From NCBI GenBank assembly GCA_963974915.1, contig CAXBES010000008.1, positions 107,466-171,465 on the forward strand: a stretch of 64,000 bases of DNA, in the 5' to 3' direction. Position numbers and translations under genes: made by a program. This document shows, one piece after another, positions 51,766 through 61,027 of this stretch; position 1 is the first letter of the stretch, and every line of letters begins with the position of its first letter. Below the pieces are notes generated by a model. The model did no database searches, was not told where the DNA came from, and was given only the letters and a program-made list of their open reading frames with translations. The DNA comes from CAXBES01 sp963974915 (GTDB taxonomy: Bacteria; Bacteroidota; Bacteroidia; Flavobacteriales; Flavobacteriaceae).

Positions 51766-54700
51766 ATGCGATTTTGCTTCAGCTTGGCGATAGCCGCTCT
51801 ATTTTTTTCCGGCCTTCAAAGCTTTGCTCAAGACTCGCCACCAACGGGAACTGCACTTTTAGACAAGTTACTTTCCGAAGAAAAAACAAAAGAGGCAAAA
51901 AAAACACTCTACGATCATTTAAAGTATTTAAAAGAGAAAGATCTAATAGATTCGCTAGCACATTATGCATATTACGTTGGGAAGATCGAAATGCTTGAAA
52001 CCAACAAGAAAAATGCTCAAACGAAAGCAGAATCGTATGTTTCAGACTACACACTTCTAACGTCAAAACCCGAAGCCCTACGTCAAATTCATATGAGTAT
52101 GGCAGGTTTTTATGATCTACTCGGGATGCCTCATCTTGGTTATAAAAGCAATGAAGAAGCATTAAAATACTCACTTCAAATCACGAATGCATCCGGAAGT
52201 TCTATTGGAGCCATACAAAGTAATTTAGGTACCAGCGCTATGCGTCTCGGAAATATGAAACTGGCCATAGAACACTTCAGAAAAACGTTGAAATACTACA
52301 AGCAAGATCCCGAAACCGAACCTACCGATCTGTATTTTGGTTATAGTTCTATGGGAGCTGCTATGTACTATACCTCCAAAGTTGACAGCTCAATTTATTA
52401 CTACGAGAAAGCCGTTAAGCAAGTATCCACCCTAGACTCTACACCGCTTAATTTATACTACCGTCCTGCCCTATTGCTTAATAATGTCGCCGGGTTGTAC
52501 AGTATCGAAGGACAAACGACAAAATCTCTGGAAGCGATGTCGAGATCATTGGAGCTGTATAACGATTTCCTGAAATCTGATGCAGAAGATTATAAAAAGA
52601 AAAATGCATTAAAAGGAAAATTTCAAGCTATAGATAATATAGCAGGTATTTACCAGTCTTTGGGTGATTACTATAAAGCACACGAGTTATTATTGTTTTC
52701 TTATAATGAGAAACAAAAGGAATACGACGATGACAACCCCGAATTATTTAAATCGATGGTTTTATTAGGGCAGTCTGAGATCTTATTACTGAATTTTGAG
52801 GCTGCAGCGAGCTATCTCGATGAGGGAATTGCACGTATTAAAACGAATCCGGGAGCCTTTCTATATTGGGATGCCGACGCTCATTACAGTAGAGCAAAGG
52901 TTTATGATGCCTTGGGAAATAAGGCAATGGCAAGTACTTTTTATACTAAAAGTGAAGATCTCTACGATAAGGCTTTTGCCGAAAACTACGATAAATCGTA
53001 TCTGGATTTTATTAAAACTGCTTCTTTGTTCTATGCCGAAAATAACGAAAAACAAAAAGCAGTTTCAATCTCTAAAAAAGGCTATGACTATGTAATTAAA
53101 CATCAGGGCAATAATACACTAACTGCTTTCGCACAAACTTTGAACTTGGGTGAAGTATATTTTAAATTGAATAATTTTAGTGAAGCTCTACGCTATAGTG
53201 ATAGGGCATTAGAAAGTCTTAGTACCGCCGTAAAAAATGGTGAATCTAAATTAGACTCCATTAGTATTGAATTTCAAAAACCGGCAGCATTACTGTTAAA
53301 TGTTAAATCTCAATATAAATTAAACAACAACAGAGATACACTTTTTCTAATAAACTTATACAAACAACTCAATAACGCTGTCGATATTCTGGAAAAGAGA
53401 AAAACGAACATTTCGGATGCAAAAAGTGTCAATTTGTTAATTTCTGAAAACAATGAAGTCTATAATTTTGCGAAAAAGATTGCATTAGAATTGTATAAGA
53501 AAACTAACAACAAAGCATACCTGAATAAGACAATTGGTTACCACGAATCGAATATTTACAATAGGATAAGAACACGCTTAAACGGAAAGGAGGCGTTAAG
53601 ATTTAACAAGGTCCCTGCCAGAATTTTAGCACGGGAAAATAGTCTAAAAAGGCAGCTCAACACGTCTTTAACTAATGCCGAAGGGGGTATAGAGGTTTTT
53701 CTGAAAGCCACCGAAGAATGGGATGAGTTTAAAGAAGATCTCAAAACTCAGTTTCCCGATTATTACCATATGCGATATGCTAAAATAACTGAATCTTTAG
53801 ATGAAATAAGAAGTAAAATTCCCAAGGAAACAACACTTATTAAATACTTTTTTATTGAAGATGAATTAAACGCTCTTGTACTAACTAAAGAAAAATATTC
53901 GCATTTTCAACTGGATGCTCAGCAACTCAAAAGTAATATTGAAATTTTGCAGGTGGGAGCTCATGATCAAGATAATATCTTACAAGCACTGCATACCCTT
54001 TACTTGAAATTATGGGAGCCATTTGAATCTGAAATTACCACGAAAAATGTGCGGATTATTCCCGATCAGATACTCTACAACCTGAACTTTGAAGCCTTAA
54101 CTCCAACAAAGGTCGACAGTTTTAAAGAGTTGGCTTCTTCAAGTCTTCTAAGCTTATATTATATTTCTTATGACTTTAGTCTGGAATTTAGTACCGAAGA
54201 GAATAATGTTTCAGATTTCACCGATAATTATATAGGGTTTGCTCCGGGTTTTTCAGAAAAAATGAAAAAAGATTATCAAACTCTCAATCAAGATTCAGAA
54301 AAAATAGACATAAACTATTTAACCCTGTTACCTCAACCGTTTAGTATCGATCTTATCATTTCTGCAAAAGAATTGATGGGAGGCAAAATGTTCTTAAATG
54401 AAGCTTCAACAGAGGACAAATTTAAAGAAAATGCACACGGACATAAGATTATACATATAGGTACACACGCCGAGTCAAATAATATAAGTCCGGAACTCTC
54501 CCGCTTAATTTTTGCCAAGAATGGTGTTGATTCTACAGACAATTACTTGTACAACTACGAGATCTACAACTGTGATCTTTCTGCAAATCTTGCCATTCTC
54601 ACAGCCTGCGAAACTGGTAAACCATCATACCAACCTGGGGAGGGAATGATCTCATTAGCACATGCCTTTACTTATGCAGGCAGTGAAAGTATGCTTACAA

Positions 54701-54984
54701 GTCTTTGGAAAATCGACGAAAAATCCAGCACGCAAATAATTGAGAAATTTTACGAATTTCTGTCTGAAGGACTCCCTAAAAATGAAGCGCTACAAAAAGC
54801 GAAACTAAGTTATTTGGCATCGGCCGAAGGCAGGACCTTAGCACCTCAATATTGGGCAGGAATGGTGTTAATTGGCGATACCTCCCCTGTTGCTCTCAAT
54901 ACAGGATGGCATTGGGGAATTTGGCTTGTGATCGGGCTTGTATTATTAACCTTATTTATTACTTTGCTTAAACGGAAAGCCTAG
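51766..54984 (+). CDS. Membrane-anchored TPR-CHAT domain protease-like protein
   Basis: This 1,072-aa protein has a signal peptide (CFSLAIAALFFSGLQSFAQ), a long TPR array (about 30-560) and a C-terminal CHAT domain (about 680-1040). The caspase-like dyad is present: His901 in HIGTHAESN and Cys948 in ILTACETGKPS. The protein ends in a membrane helix (about 1048-1068) and a basic tail (LLKRKA). The topology places the TPR and CHAT parts in the periplasm. CHAT proteins are peptidases related to caspases and separases. It is the third gene of the sigma operon, 4 bp after the membrane TPR gene, which is a candidate substrate. Confidence 0.92.
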   Translation: MRFCFSLAIAALFFSGLQSFAQDSPPTGTALLDKLLSEEKTKEAKKTLYDHLKYLKEKDLIDSLAHYAYYVGKIEMLETNKKNAQTKAESYVSDYTLLTSKPEALRQIHMSMAGFYDLLGMPHLGYKSNEEALKYSLQITNASGSSIGAIQSNLGTSAMRLGNMKLAIEHFRKTLKYYKQDPETEPTDLYFGYSSMGAAMYYTSKVDSSIYYYEKAVKQVSTLDSTPLNLYYRPALLLNNVAGLYSIEGQTTKSLEAMSRSLELYNDFLKSDAEDYKKKNALKGKFQAIDNIAGIYQSLGDYYKAHELLLFSYNEKQKEYDDDNPELFKSMVLLGQSEILLLNFEAAASYLDEGIARIKTNPGAFLYWDADAHYSRAKVYDALGNKAMASTFYTKSEDLYDKAFAENYDKSYLDFIKTASLFYAENNEKQKAVSISKKGYDYVIKHQGNNTLTAFAQTLNLGEVYFKLNNFSEALRYSDRALESLSTAVKNGESKLDSISIEFQKPAALLLNVKSQYKLNNNRDTLFLINLYKQLNNAVDILEKRKTNISDAKSVNLLISENNEVYNFAKKIALELYKKTNNKAYLNKTIGYHESNIYNRIRTRLNGKEALRFNKVPARILARENSLKRQLNTSLTNAEGGIEVFLKATEEWDEFKEDLKTQFPDYYHMRYAKITESLDEIRSKIPKETTLIKYFFIEDELNALVLTKEKYSHFQLDAQQLKSNIEILQVGAHDQDNILQALHTLYLKLWEPFESEITTKNVRIIPDQILYNLNFEALTPTKVDSFKELASSSLLSLYYISYDFSLEFSTEENNVSDFTDNYIGFAPGFSEKMKKDYQTLNQDSEKIDINYLTLLPQPFSIDLIISAKELMGGKMFLNEASTEDKFKENAHGHKIIHIGTHAESNNISPELSRLIFAKNGVDSTDNYLYNYEIYNCDLSANLAILTACETGKPSYQPGEGMISLAHAFTYAGSESMLTSLWKIDEKSSTQIIEKFYEFLSEGLPKNEALQKAKLSYLASAEGRTLAPQYWAGMVLIGDTSPVALNTGWHWGIWLVIGLVLLTLFITLLKRKA

Positions 54985-56060
54985 ATCTTTTCGCTTCCGT
55001 TGCCCGAATGATCATGGATAAACTCACCATTTTTACAATTCACAGATAGATCATTCTCAATAAACTTACGCACCATCACTTTCTCATTAGCAGGATACAA
55101 AACATGTACATTGGCTCCGGCATCCAGCGTAAAACATAGGTTGCTTTTATGCTTTTTTCTGAAAGCCCATATTTTGTTAATGATCTCAAGTGTTGCGGGC
55201 TTCATTAGAATAAAGTAAGGCATTGAAGTGAGCATCATGGCGTGAAGCGAAAGCGCTTCACTTTCAACAATATTTATAAACTCTGAAAGATTTCCCCTTT
55301 CCAATACACTTTTTAATTTTTCAAGGTTATTATTCGCTTGCTGAAAGCGTTGTTCGGCAAATGGATGCTCGTGCATTAAATTATGACCCACGGTGCTGCT
55401 AACTTGTTTTTCACCTTTATCGACCAGGAGAATAGTGTCGCAATAATTCTTGAAATTTTCGTGAACAGGATAAGGATATTTTATTCCGAAGAGATCTGAA
55501 CTACCTTCAATATCTTTGTGCTCGCCCCAAACAATTAGATCTCCTTCTATACTCCTACATGCACTTCCTGAACCTAAACGTGCCAGAAACGAAGCCTTTT
55601 GTTTAAAAAATTCCTCGGTCATTTCGGTATCACACATAGATCGTTCCATATCGACCAAACAACAAGCTAAAGCACTCATTCCACTAGCTGATGAGGCAAT
55701 TCCACTACTATGCGGAAAACTATTAGAAGTTTCTATTTTAAAGGAAAATTGCTTTAAGAATGGAAGATACACTTCTACTCTTTCAAAGAACTTGAGGATC
55801 TTAGGTTCAAACCCTAATTCTCGCTTTCCATCTAAAAATACTTCAAAATTGAAAGTGTTAGTATTTTCTCTTTGGTAAATGAGCTTGGTTGTAGTTAAAC
55901 AATTAGAAAGGGTAAAACTGATGGAAGCGTTCTTTGGTAATTGCTCTCCGTGTTTCCCCCAATATTTTACCAAGGCAATATTACTTGGGGAGTTCCATGA
56001 AACTGTTCCACTTTCGGGTAAACTTGTGTACGGCTTCGGAATGAATTGTGCTTCCGTCAT
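54981..56060 (-). CDS. mvaD: Diphosphomevalonate decarboxylase
   Basis: This 359-aa GHMP-superfamily enzyme has the N-terminal WNSPSNIALVKYWGKHGEQLP, the ATP/substrate loop HSSGIASSASGMSALACC and RLGSGSACRSIEGDLIVWG, all hallmarks of mevalonate diphosphate decarboxylase. It makes isopentenyl diphosphate. Its stop overlaps the CHAT gene stop by 4 bp on the opposite strand. It is unlinked in transcription from mevalonate kinase at 46656. Confidence 0.93.
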   Translation of the reverse strand: MTEAQFIPKPYTSLPESGTVSWNSPSNIALVKYWGKHGEQLPKNASISFTLSNCLTTTKLIYQRENTNTFNFEVFLDGKRELGFEPKILKFFERVEVYLPFLKQFSFKIETSNSFPHSSGIASSASGMSALACCLVDMERSMCDTEMTEEFFKQKASFLARLGSGSACRSIEGDLIVWGEHKDIEGSSDLFGIKYPYPVHENFKNYCDTILLVDKGEKQVSSTVGHNLMHEHPFAEQRFQQANNNLEKLKSVLERGNLSEFINIVESEALSLHAMMLTSMPYFILMKPATLEIINKIWAFRKKHKSNLCFTLDAGANVHVLYPANEKVMVRKFIENDLSVNCKNGEFIHDHSGNGSEKI

Positions 56061-56213
56061 AGGTTTGAATTTCGAGGCAAAGATAAGGAAATCCGACAGG
56101 TGCAGGAAATTACCCGATTCATTATATTTGAATAAGTTAGTTCATATCATAAGCAGTTAATCATCATTCTTACGCCATTTAATGATCCATTGATCAATAT
56201 TTCACAAAAGCCT

Positions 56214-56242
56214 GATGACATTTTCCTGATTATACGATGTAA
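56214..56242 (+). promoter_or_regulatory. ECF-type promoter copy 3 (upstream of M23 peptidase)
   Basis: GATGACATTTT (56214-56224) and CGATGTAA (56235-56242) are again 10 bp apart, 49 bp before the ATG of the secreted M23 peptidase. The match at both boxes with an unrelated spacer supports control by the same sigma factor. Confidence 0.7.
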
Positions 56243-56291
56243 TTATAGATTCCCCGGAATTTCAACCGAATACTAACTATATAATTACATT

Positions 56292-57680
56292 ATGAAACGA
56301 AAATCAACTCAATTAACTACACTTTTACTCTTTTTTCTGAGTATTACACTCGCTCAATCTAACTTCACACCCGTACAAGGTGGCGGTGTGGATATCCCTA
56401 AAAACACCGAACCATGCATTACCGAAGCGCAACGCATAGCGGTTCAATCAATGATCGCCGATAATATTGCTCAACTAAGAGCTCAGGGTAAATTGCAAAA
56501 CATCAATACAGAAGGCGGACATCCCTTATTCGATTGGCCCGTTGCACAGGCCTCGGGACATAATTATAATAGAATTTGGTCTGTCTCAAATTACATCGAT
56601 CATAATCCTGCGGTACCCAACCAGATCTCAGATTATAACTGTGGAACCCGTTCTTACGACACTACTTCGGGCTACAACCACCAAGGATTCGATATTATTT
56701 CCTGGCCTTTCTGGTGGAAACAAATGGACCTAGATCAAGCGGTGAATGTTGCTGCTGCCGACGGACAAATTGTTGGAAAAATGGATGGATCATTTGATAG
56801 GAATTGCACCTTCAATAATGACCCTTGGAACGCTGTTTTTGTACAACACAGCGACGGAAGTGTCGCTTGGTATCTTCATATGAAAAACGGCGGACTCACA
56901 ACTAAAAATATTGGAGATTCGGTAACACAAGGTGAATTTTTAGGTGTGATTGGGAGCTCAGGCAGCTCAACCTTACCTCATTTACATTTTGAAGTTTACG
57001 ATGCGAATAATAATCTAATTGATCCTAGCATTGGTGCATGTAACAATTGGAATAATGACACCTGGTGGAACGATCAAAAGCCATACTACGATCCGGGTAT
57101 TAACGCTGTATTGACTCATACCGCATTTCCGGATTTTCAAACATGTCCAAATACCGAAATCACTAATGAAAGCAACCATTTTGCCCTTGGAGAGACTGTT
57201 TATTACGGGATTTACTTAAAAGATCAATTGGCCGGAGCAAATATCCACTTAAAGATAACCAGACCCGATAATACAGTTCAGTATGAATACGATTATGCTC
57301 CTGCAGACGCTCAACAAATAGCCTATTGGATGTGGAATTTTGTTGTGGATATGGAAGGCACATGGACATGGGAAGCTACCTACGAAGGTGATTCGGCATC
57401 GCATACTTTTAATGTAGGCGTTTTAGGTGTGGAAGACAACCTCCTTGTCAATACAACCATCTATCCAAATCCATTTAACGATAAAATATTTATAGAGTCC
57501 GAAGCCAAAATTTCCAGTATCACTTTCAGAGATGTAATGGGGAGAATCGTTTATTCTGAAAGCAATACAGGTGCATCGATTGAAGAAATAGATATGTCAT
57601 TTGTTGCCAAAGGTATCTATTTTGCAACTCTTACTTCCGAAGGAAATGAAAGAAAAACCATTAAACTCCTTAAGGATTAG
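56292..57680 (+). CDS. Secreted M23 peptidase with type IX sorting domain
   Basis: This 462-aa protein has a signal peptide (LLLFFLSITLAQS), an M23/LytM zinc domain (about 120-250) with NHQGFDI, WYLHMKNGG and PHLHFEVYD, and a C-terminal type A sorting domain (TTIYPNPFNDKIFIES ... KLLKD). The zinc ligands are present, so it should be an active peptidoglycan endopeptidase or elastase-like lysin, exported by the type IX system. Its upstream region carries the ECF-type promoter shared with the lipoprotein and CHAT operons. Confidence 0.92.
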   Translation: MKRKSTQLTTLLLFFLSITLAQSNFTPVQGGGVDIPKNTEPCITEAQRIAVQSMIADNIAQLRAQGKLQNINTEGGHPLFDWPVAQASGHNYNRIWSVSNYIDHNPAVPNQISDYNCGTRSYDTTSGYNHQGFDIISWPFWWKQMDLDQAVNVAAADGQIVGKMDGSFDRNCTFNNDPWNAVFVQHSDGSVAWYLHMKNGGLTTKNIGDSVTQGEFLGVIGSSGSSTLPHLHFEVYDANNNLIDPSIGACNNWNNDTWWNDQKPYYDPGINAVLTHTAFPDFQTCPNTEITNESNHFALGETVYYGIYLKDQLAGANIHLKITRPDNTVQYEYDYAPADAQQIAYWMWNFVVDMEGTWTWEATYEGDSASHTFNVGVLGVEDNLLVNTTIYPNPFNDKIFIESEAKISSITFRDVMGRIVYSESNTGASIEEIDMSFVAKGIYFATLTSEGNERKTIKLLKD

Positions 57681-58197
57681 CCAATTCTAAAAGCTTCGCC
57701 ATCGTACGATAATTTCTTGCGGTGGCGATTACTTTTAGCTTCTTTTCGAAGAAATTCACTCCTAATTTAGCCTTCCCCGCTCCTTTGGCATAAAAAATAT
57801 AAACACAGTTATCAGTAATTAAGAATGGTTCCTCCTCGCTGGCAAAAGTGGCTGATGCTACTTTAGCTTCCTCATCCGGATCTTCGGCAAGCAATATAAA
57901 ATAACTCTTCTCTCTTTTCTCTTCTGAAAAAGGACATTTTGATAGTATTTCAGCTAATTCGGAAGCCTTTTTTACCAAAACAGGTACTTTAAAGCCATAT
58001 TTACTTTCTATTGCTTCAGAAATAGTATTGGCAAAATCCACGTCCGCGTTTGAAGAAAACACCACATTACCACTCTGAATATATGTTCGAACATCTCGAA
58101 ACCCAAGGGATTCAAAAAGTTTTTTTAAATCGGACATTAAGATCTTTTTATGTCCGCCAACATTAATTCCACGTAACAAAGCAATGTAGGTTTTCAT
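57670..58197 (-). CDS. DUF1697 family protein
   Basis: This 175-aa protein has the family signature YIALLRGINVGGHKKILMSD at the start and the GFRDVRTYIQSGNVVF segment. Function is unknown. Its 3' end overlaps the convergent M23 gene by 11 bp, and its start overlaps the upstream flavoprotein by 4 bp, so it is the last gene of a three-gene operon. Confidence 0.92.
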   Translation of the reverse strand: MKTYIALLRGINVGGHKKILMSDLKKLFESLGFRDVRTYIQSGNVVFSSNADVDFANTISEAIESKYGFKVPVLVKKASELAEILSKCPFSEEKREKSYFILLAEDPDEEAKVASATFASEEEPFLITDNCVYIFYAKGAGKAKLGVNFFEKKLKVIATARNYRTMAKLLELANP

Positions 58198-59429
58198 AAG
58201 TTACTTTTTGCATTTATCGCCTTAGCCACCAAAAATCCACCGGTCCAGGCATTTTGGAAATTAAATCCGCCGGTAATCGCATCAATATTCAATATTTCCC
58301 CTGCGAAATAAAGATTGTTATTTAGCTTACTCTCGAAGGTTTTAAAGTTCACCTCCTTCAACTCCACCCCACCGGCTGTAACAAACTCTTCCTTAAAAGT
58401 ACTTTTTCCTTCAACTTCAAATACACCAGCGGTCAATTGATTGGCCAAAGATATAAATTCATGGTTCGAAGTATCTGCCCAGCGTTGGGTATCATTGATT
58501 CCCGCAGCTCTTACAAGATTCTGCCAAAGGCGTTTTGGCAGTTCAAACTGACTGTATTTAAAAACCGATTGTTTACTGTTTACTGCTTTTAATTCCTTTA
58601 GTTTATCGATTACTACTTCTTCGGAAAGATCTAAAAGCCAATTTATCTTTATTTTAAAATGATAATTGGTTGGAGCCAATAATCTGGCTCCCCATGCAGA
58701 TAACTTCAGGATTGCCGGCCCGCTCATTCCCCAATGAGTTATGAGTAGGGGTCCGTCGCTTTCTAAAATTGTCCTACCATTATGGTCCATTACCTCAACC
58801 AAAGCATTGGTAGCAATACCCGGGAGTTCTGCAATACGTTCATCTTTAATATTAAATGTAAATAATGAAGGTACAGGAGCTTCTATGGTATGTCCTAAAC
58901 TTTCAACTAGTTTCCAAATTTTTGGATTGCTTCCGGTTGCTAAAACTAATTTTTCTGCGAGAAACTCTGTTTCAGAAGTAGAAATAAGCCAAGCATCATC
59001 ACTTTTTTGAACCGATTTTACTGCATGATTTTTAAGCACATCAATACCAAGCCTTTTCGTTTCAGAAATAAAACAATCTATGATCGTTTGCGATGAGTTA
59101 GTTGTTGGAAACATCCTTCCGTCTTCTTCGATCTTTAATGCTACGCCTCGTTTTTCGAACCACTCAATAGTGTCCCCGGTCATAAAACTATGAAAGGGCC
59201 CCAGCAACTCCTTCTCTCCTCTGGGATAATTTTGAGTGAGCTCTTTAGGGATGAATTGAGCATGGGTCACATTACACCTGCCCCCTCCCGAAATCTTAAC
59301 TTTGGTAAGTACGTCCTTTCCACGTTCCAGAATAATAACCTTGAGGTTTGGGTTGTTTTCAGCAATATTGATGGCCGTAAAGAATCCGGCTGCACCGCCC
59401 CCAACAATTATTACATCTGCCTTTTTCAA
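58194..59429 (-). CDS. HI0933-family FAD-dependent oxidoreductase
   Basis: This 411-aa flavoprotein has the FAD loop VIIVGGGAAGFFTAINIAE, the family motif VKISGGGRCNVTHA and the C-terminal FAGEILNIDAITGGFNFQNAW. This is the HI0933/YhiN family, whose reaction is unknown. It overlaps the flanking genes by 4 bp on both sides. Confidence 0.92.
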   Translation of the reverse strand: MKKADVIIVGGGAAGFFTAINIAENNPNLKVIILERGKDVLTKVKISGGGRCNVTHAQFIPKELTQNYPRGEKELLGPFHSFMTGDTIEWFEKRGVALKIEEDGRMFPTTNSSQTIIDCFISETKRLGIDVLKNHAVKSVQKSDDAWLISTSETEFLAEKLVLATGSNPKIWKLVESLGHTIEAPVPSLFTFNIKDERIAELPGIATNALVEVMDHNGRTILESDGPLLITHWGMSGPAILKLSAWGARLLAPTNYHFKIKINWLLDLSEEVVIDKLKELKAVNSKQSVFKYSQFELPKRLWQNLVRAAGINDTQRWADTSNHEFISLANQLTAGVFEVEGKSTFKEEFVTAGGVELKEVNFKTFESKLNNNLYFAGEILNIDAITGGFNFQNAWTGGFLVAKAINAKSNL

Positions 59430-60865
59430 GCTATAGTTTTTTCTTCTGCAAATTTTTCACAAAGTGCAATGGTTTCCTTAACATCGGCCAATTTAGTACG
59501 CGGATTTATCAAACACATTCGTAATACAACTTGTCCGTTTAGTACCGTAGTTACAAGTAATGCTTGCTTTGAATCTACGACTTTCTTTGAAATATATTGG
59601 TTTAACGCATCGAGTTTCTTTTCAGAGAGCTTGTTTCCTATTGGATTGTATCTAAAGTTGATAACTGCCAATGTAGCCGGCGAAATCACCTCCCAATTCG
59701 AACTTTTCCGAAGAAAACTTTCTGTCGATTCTGCCAATTTTATATTATAGGAAATTGCCTTTCTGAACTCTGAAAGTCCGAAAGTCTTAACAGACATATA
59801 GAACTTTAGAGCTCTGAAACGACGTGTTAATTCTATGCCGTGATCATAAAAATTAATTTCGGAAGTATTTCCCTCAATATCTCTTAAGTATTCCGGTTTT
59901 TCTGTAAATGTTCCCTTTAACCACTTGTGATTTCTAATTAAAAGACATCCTATCTCGTAAGGCTGATAAAACCATTTATGCGGATCTACGGTAAGCGAAT
60001 CTGCCTTTTCAATTCCCTTCAAAAGTTGCTTTCCGTCTTCTGAAAGAATTGCAAAACCACCATAAGCCCCGTCAATATGAAACCAAATATCTTCTTTTTT
60101 GCAAATCTTGGCAAGTTCTGCAAGCGGATCAACAGTTCCGGTATTGGTAGTTCCGGCGGTTGCGATAAGGCAAAAAGGCTGTAATCCTTCCAAACGATCT
60201 TTTGCGATCGCATTCTTTAGTTTATTTAAGGAAAATTTGAACTCTCCATCGGTTGGAATTATTCTAATCTGTTCCTTTTTAAACCCAAGCACTCTAATCG
60301 CCTTAATATTTGATGAGTGTGCCTGGTCCGAAAGATAGATCACCGCCTTGCTGAAATCATCGCCACATTTCACTTTTCGTGCCGTTACTAAAGCGGTTAA
60401 ATTTGCCATAGAACCGCCGCTGGTAAAGATACCACCTCCTTTTTTCTGTGGAAAACCAAACATTTTCAATAACCAGTTCATGGTTACTATTTCCATTTCG
60501 GCGGCGGCGGGAGAAGCAGCCCAACCCCCTGAAAATATATTAAAGCCCGATGCTAAACCATCGGCCATAGCACTAATAAAATTGCTGGGCCCCGGTACGA
60601 ACGAATAAGATTTTGGATGCGAAACTATATTGCTCTTTGTCATTACTTCGTTAAGGACAAAATTCAGTATCTCTTTTGCTTCACTCGGTTTTTCAGGAGC
60701 GTCTTCGAGGAATAATTGTTCCATTTCTTCTCTTGATCCTGAAACTACCGGTAATTTTTCATTCTGTGTTGCAAAATGCTCTACAATAGAATTAACAACC
60801 TCATAACCATATTCTTTCATTTCTGAATGGCTTAATTCTAATGTTGCTTTATTATCGATCTTCAC
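59426..60865 (-). CDS. PLP-dependent group II amino acid decarboxylase
   Basis: This 479-aa protein has the aromatic/glutamate decarboxylase fold: FTSGGSMANLTAL, HSSNIKAIRVLG (His stacking on PLP), WFHIDGAYGG (Asp) and the Schiff-base Lys in SLTVDPHKWFYQPYE. The layout is closest to aromatic-L-amino-acid or tyrosine-type decarboxylases. It is the first gene of an operon with HI0933 and DUF1697. The substrate cannot be fixed by eye. Confidence 0.9.
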   Translation of the reverse strand: MKIDNKATLELSHSEMKEYGYEVVNSIVEHFATQNEKLPVVSGSREEMEQLFLEDAPEKPSEAKEILNFVLNEVMTKSNIVSHPKSYSFVPGPSNFISAMADGLASGFNIFSGGWAASPAAAEMEIVTMNWLLKMFGFPQKKGGGIFTSGGSMANLTALVTARKVKCGDDFSKAVIYLSDQAHSSNIKAIRVLGFKKEQIRIIPTDGEFKFSLNKLKNAIAKDRLEGLQPFCLIATAGTTNTGTVDPLAELAKICKKEDIWFHIDGAYGGFAILSEDGKQLLKGIEKADSLTVDPHKWFYQPYEIGCLLIRNHKWLKGTFTEKPEYLRDIEGNTSEINFYDHGIELTRRFRALKFYMSVKTFGLSEFRKAISYNIKLAESTESFLRKSSNWEVISPATLAVINFRYNPIGNKLSEKKLDALNQYISKKVVDSKQALLVTTVLNGQVVLRMCLINPRTKLADVKETIALCEKFAEEKTIA

Positions 60866-60936
60866 GTCTGTTTTTGTTTAGTTTTAGAAAGTGCAAAATT
60901 AAGGTTTTCACGCAGGAATAATGAGGTTTACCCAAT

Positions 60937-60969
60937 AAAAATGCCTCAACATTTATGTTGAAGCATTTT
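60937..60969 (-). terminator. Intrinsic terminator of the beta-helix gene
   Basis: Arms AAAATGC and TCAACAT pair with TGTTGA and GCATTTT around a short loop, with one bulge pair. Read on the minus strand it follows the stop at 61028 and ends in a T-run. It separates the beta-helix gene from the decarboxylase gene. Confidence 0.7.
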
Positions 60970-61027
60970 CAGGATCAATTAAAATTTTCTATTCCAATTT
61001 CGAATGAGAAACCGGAACAATAAATTG

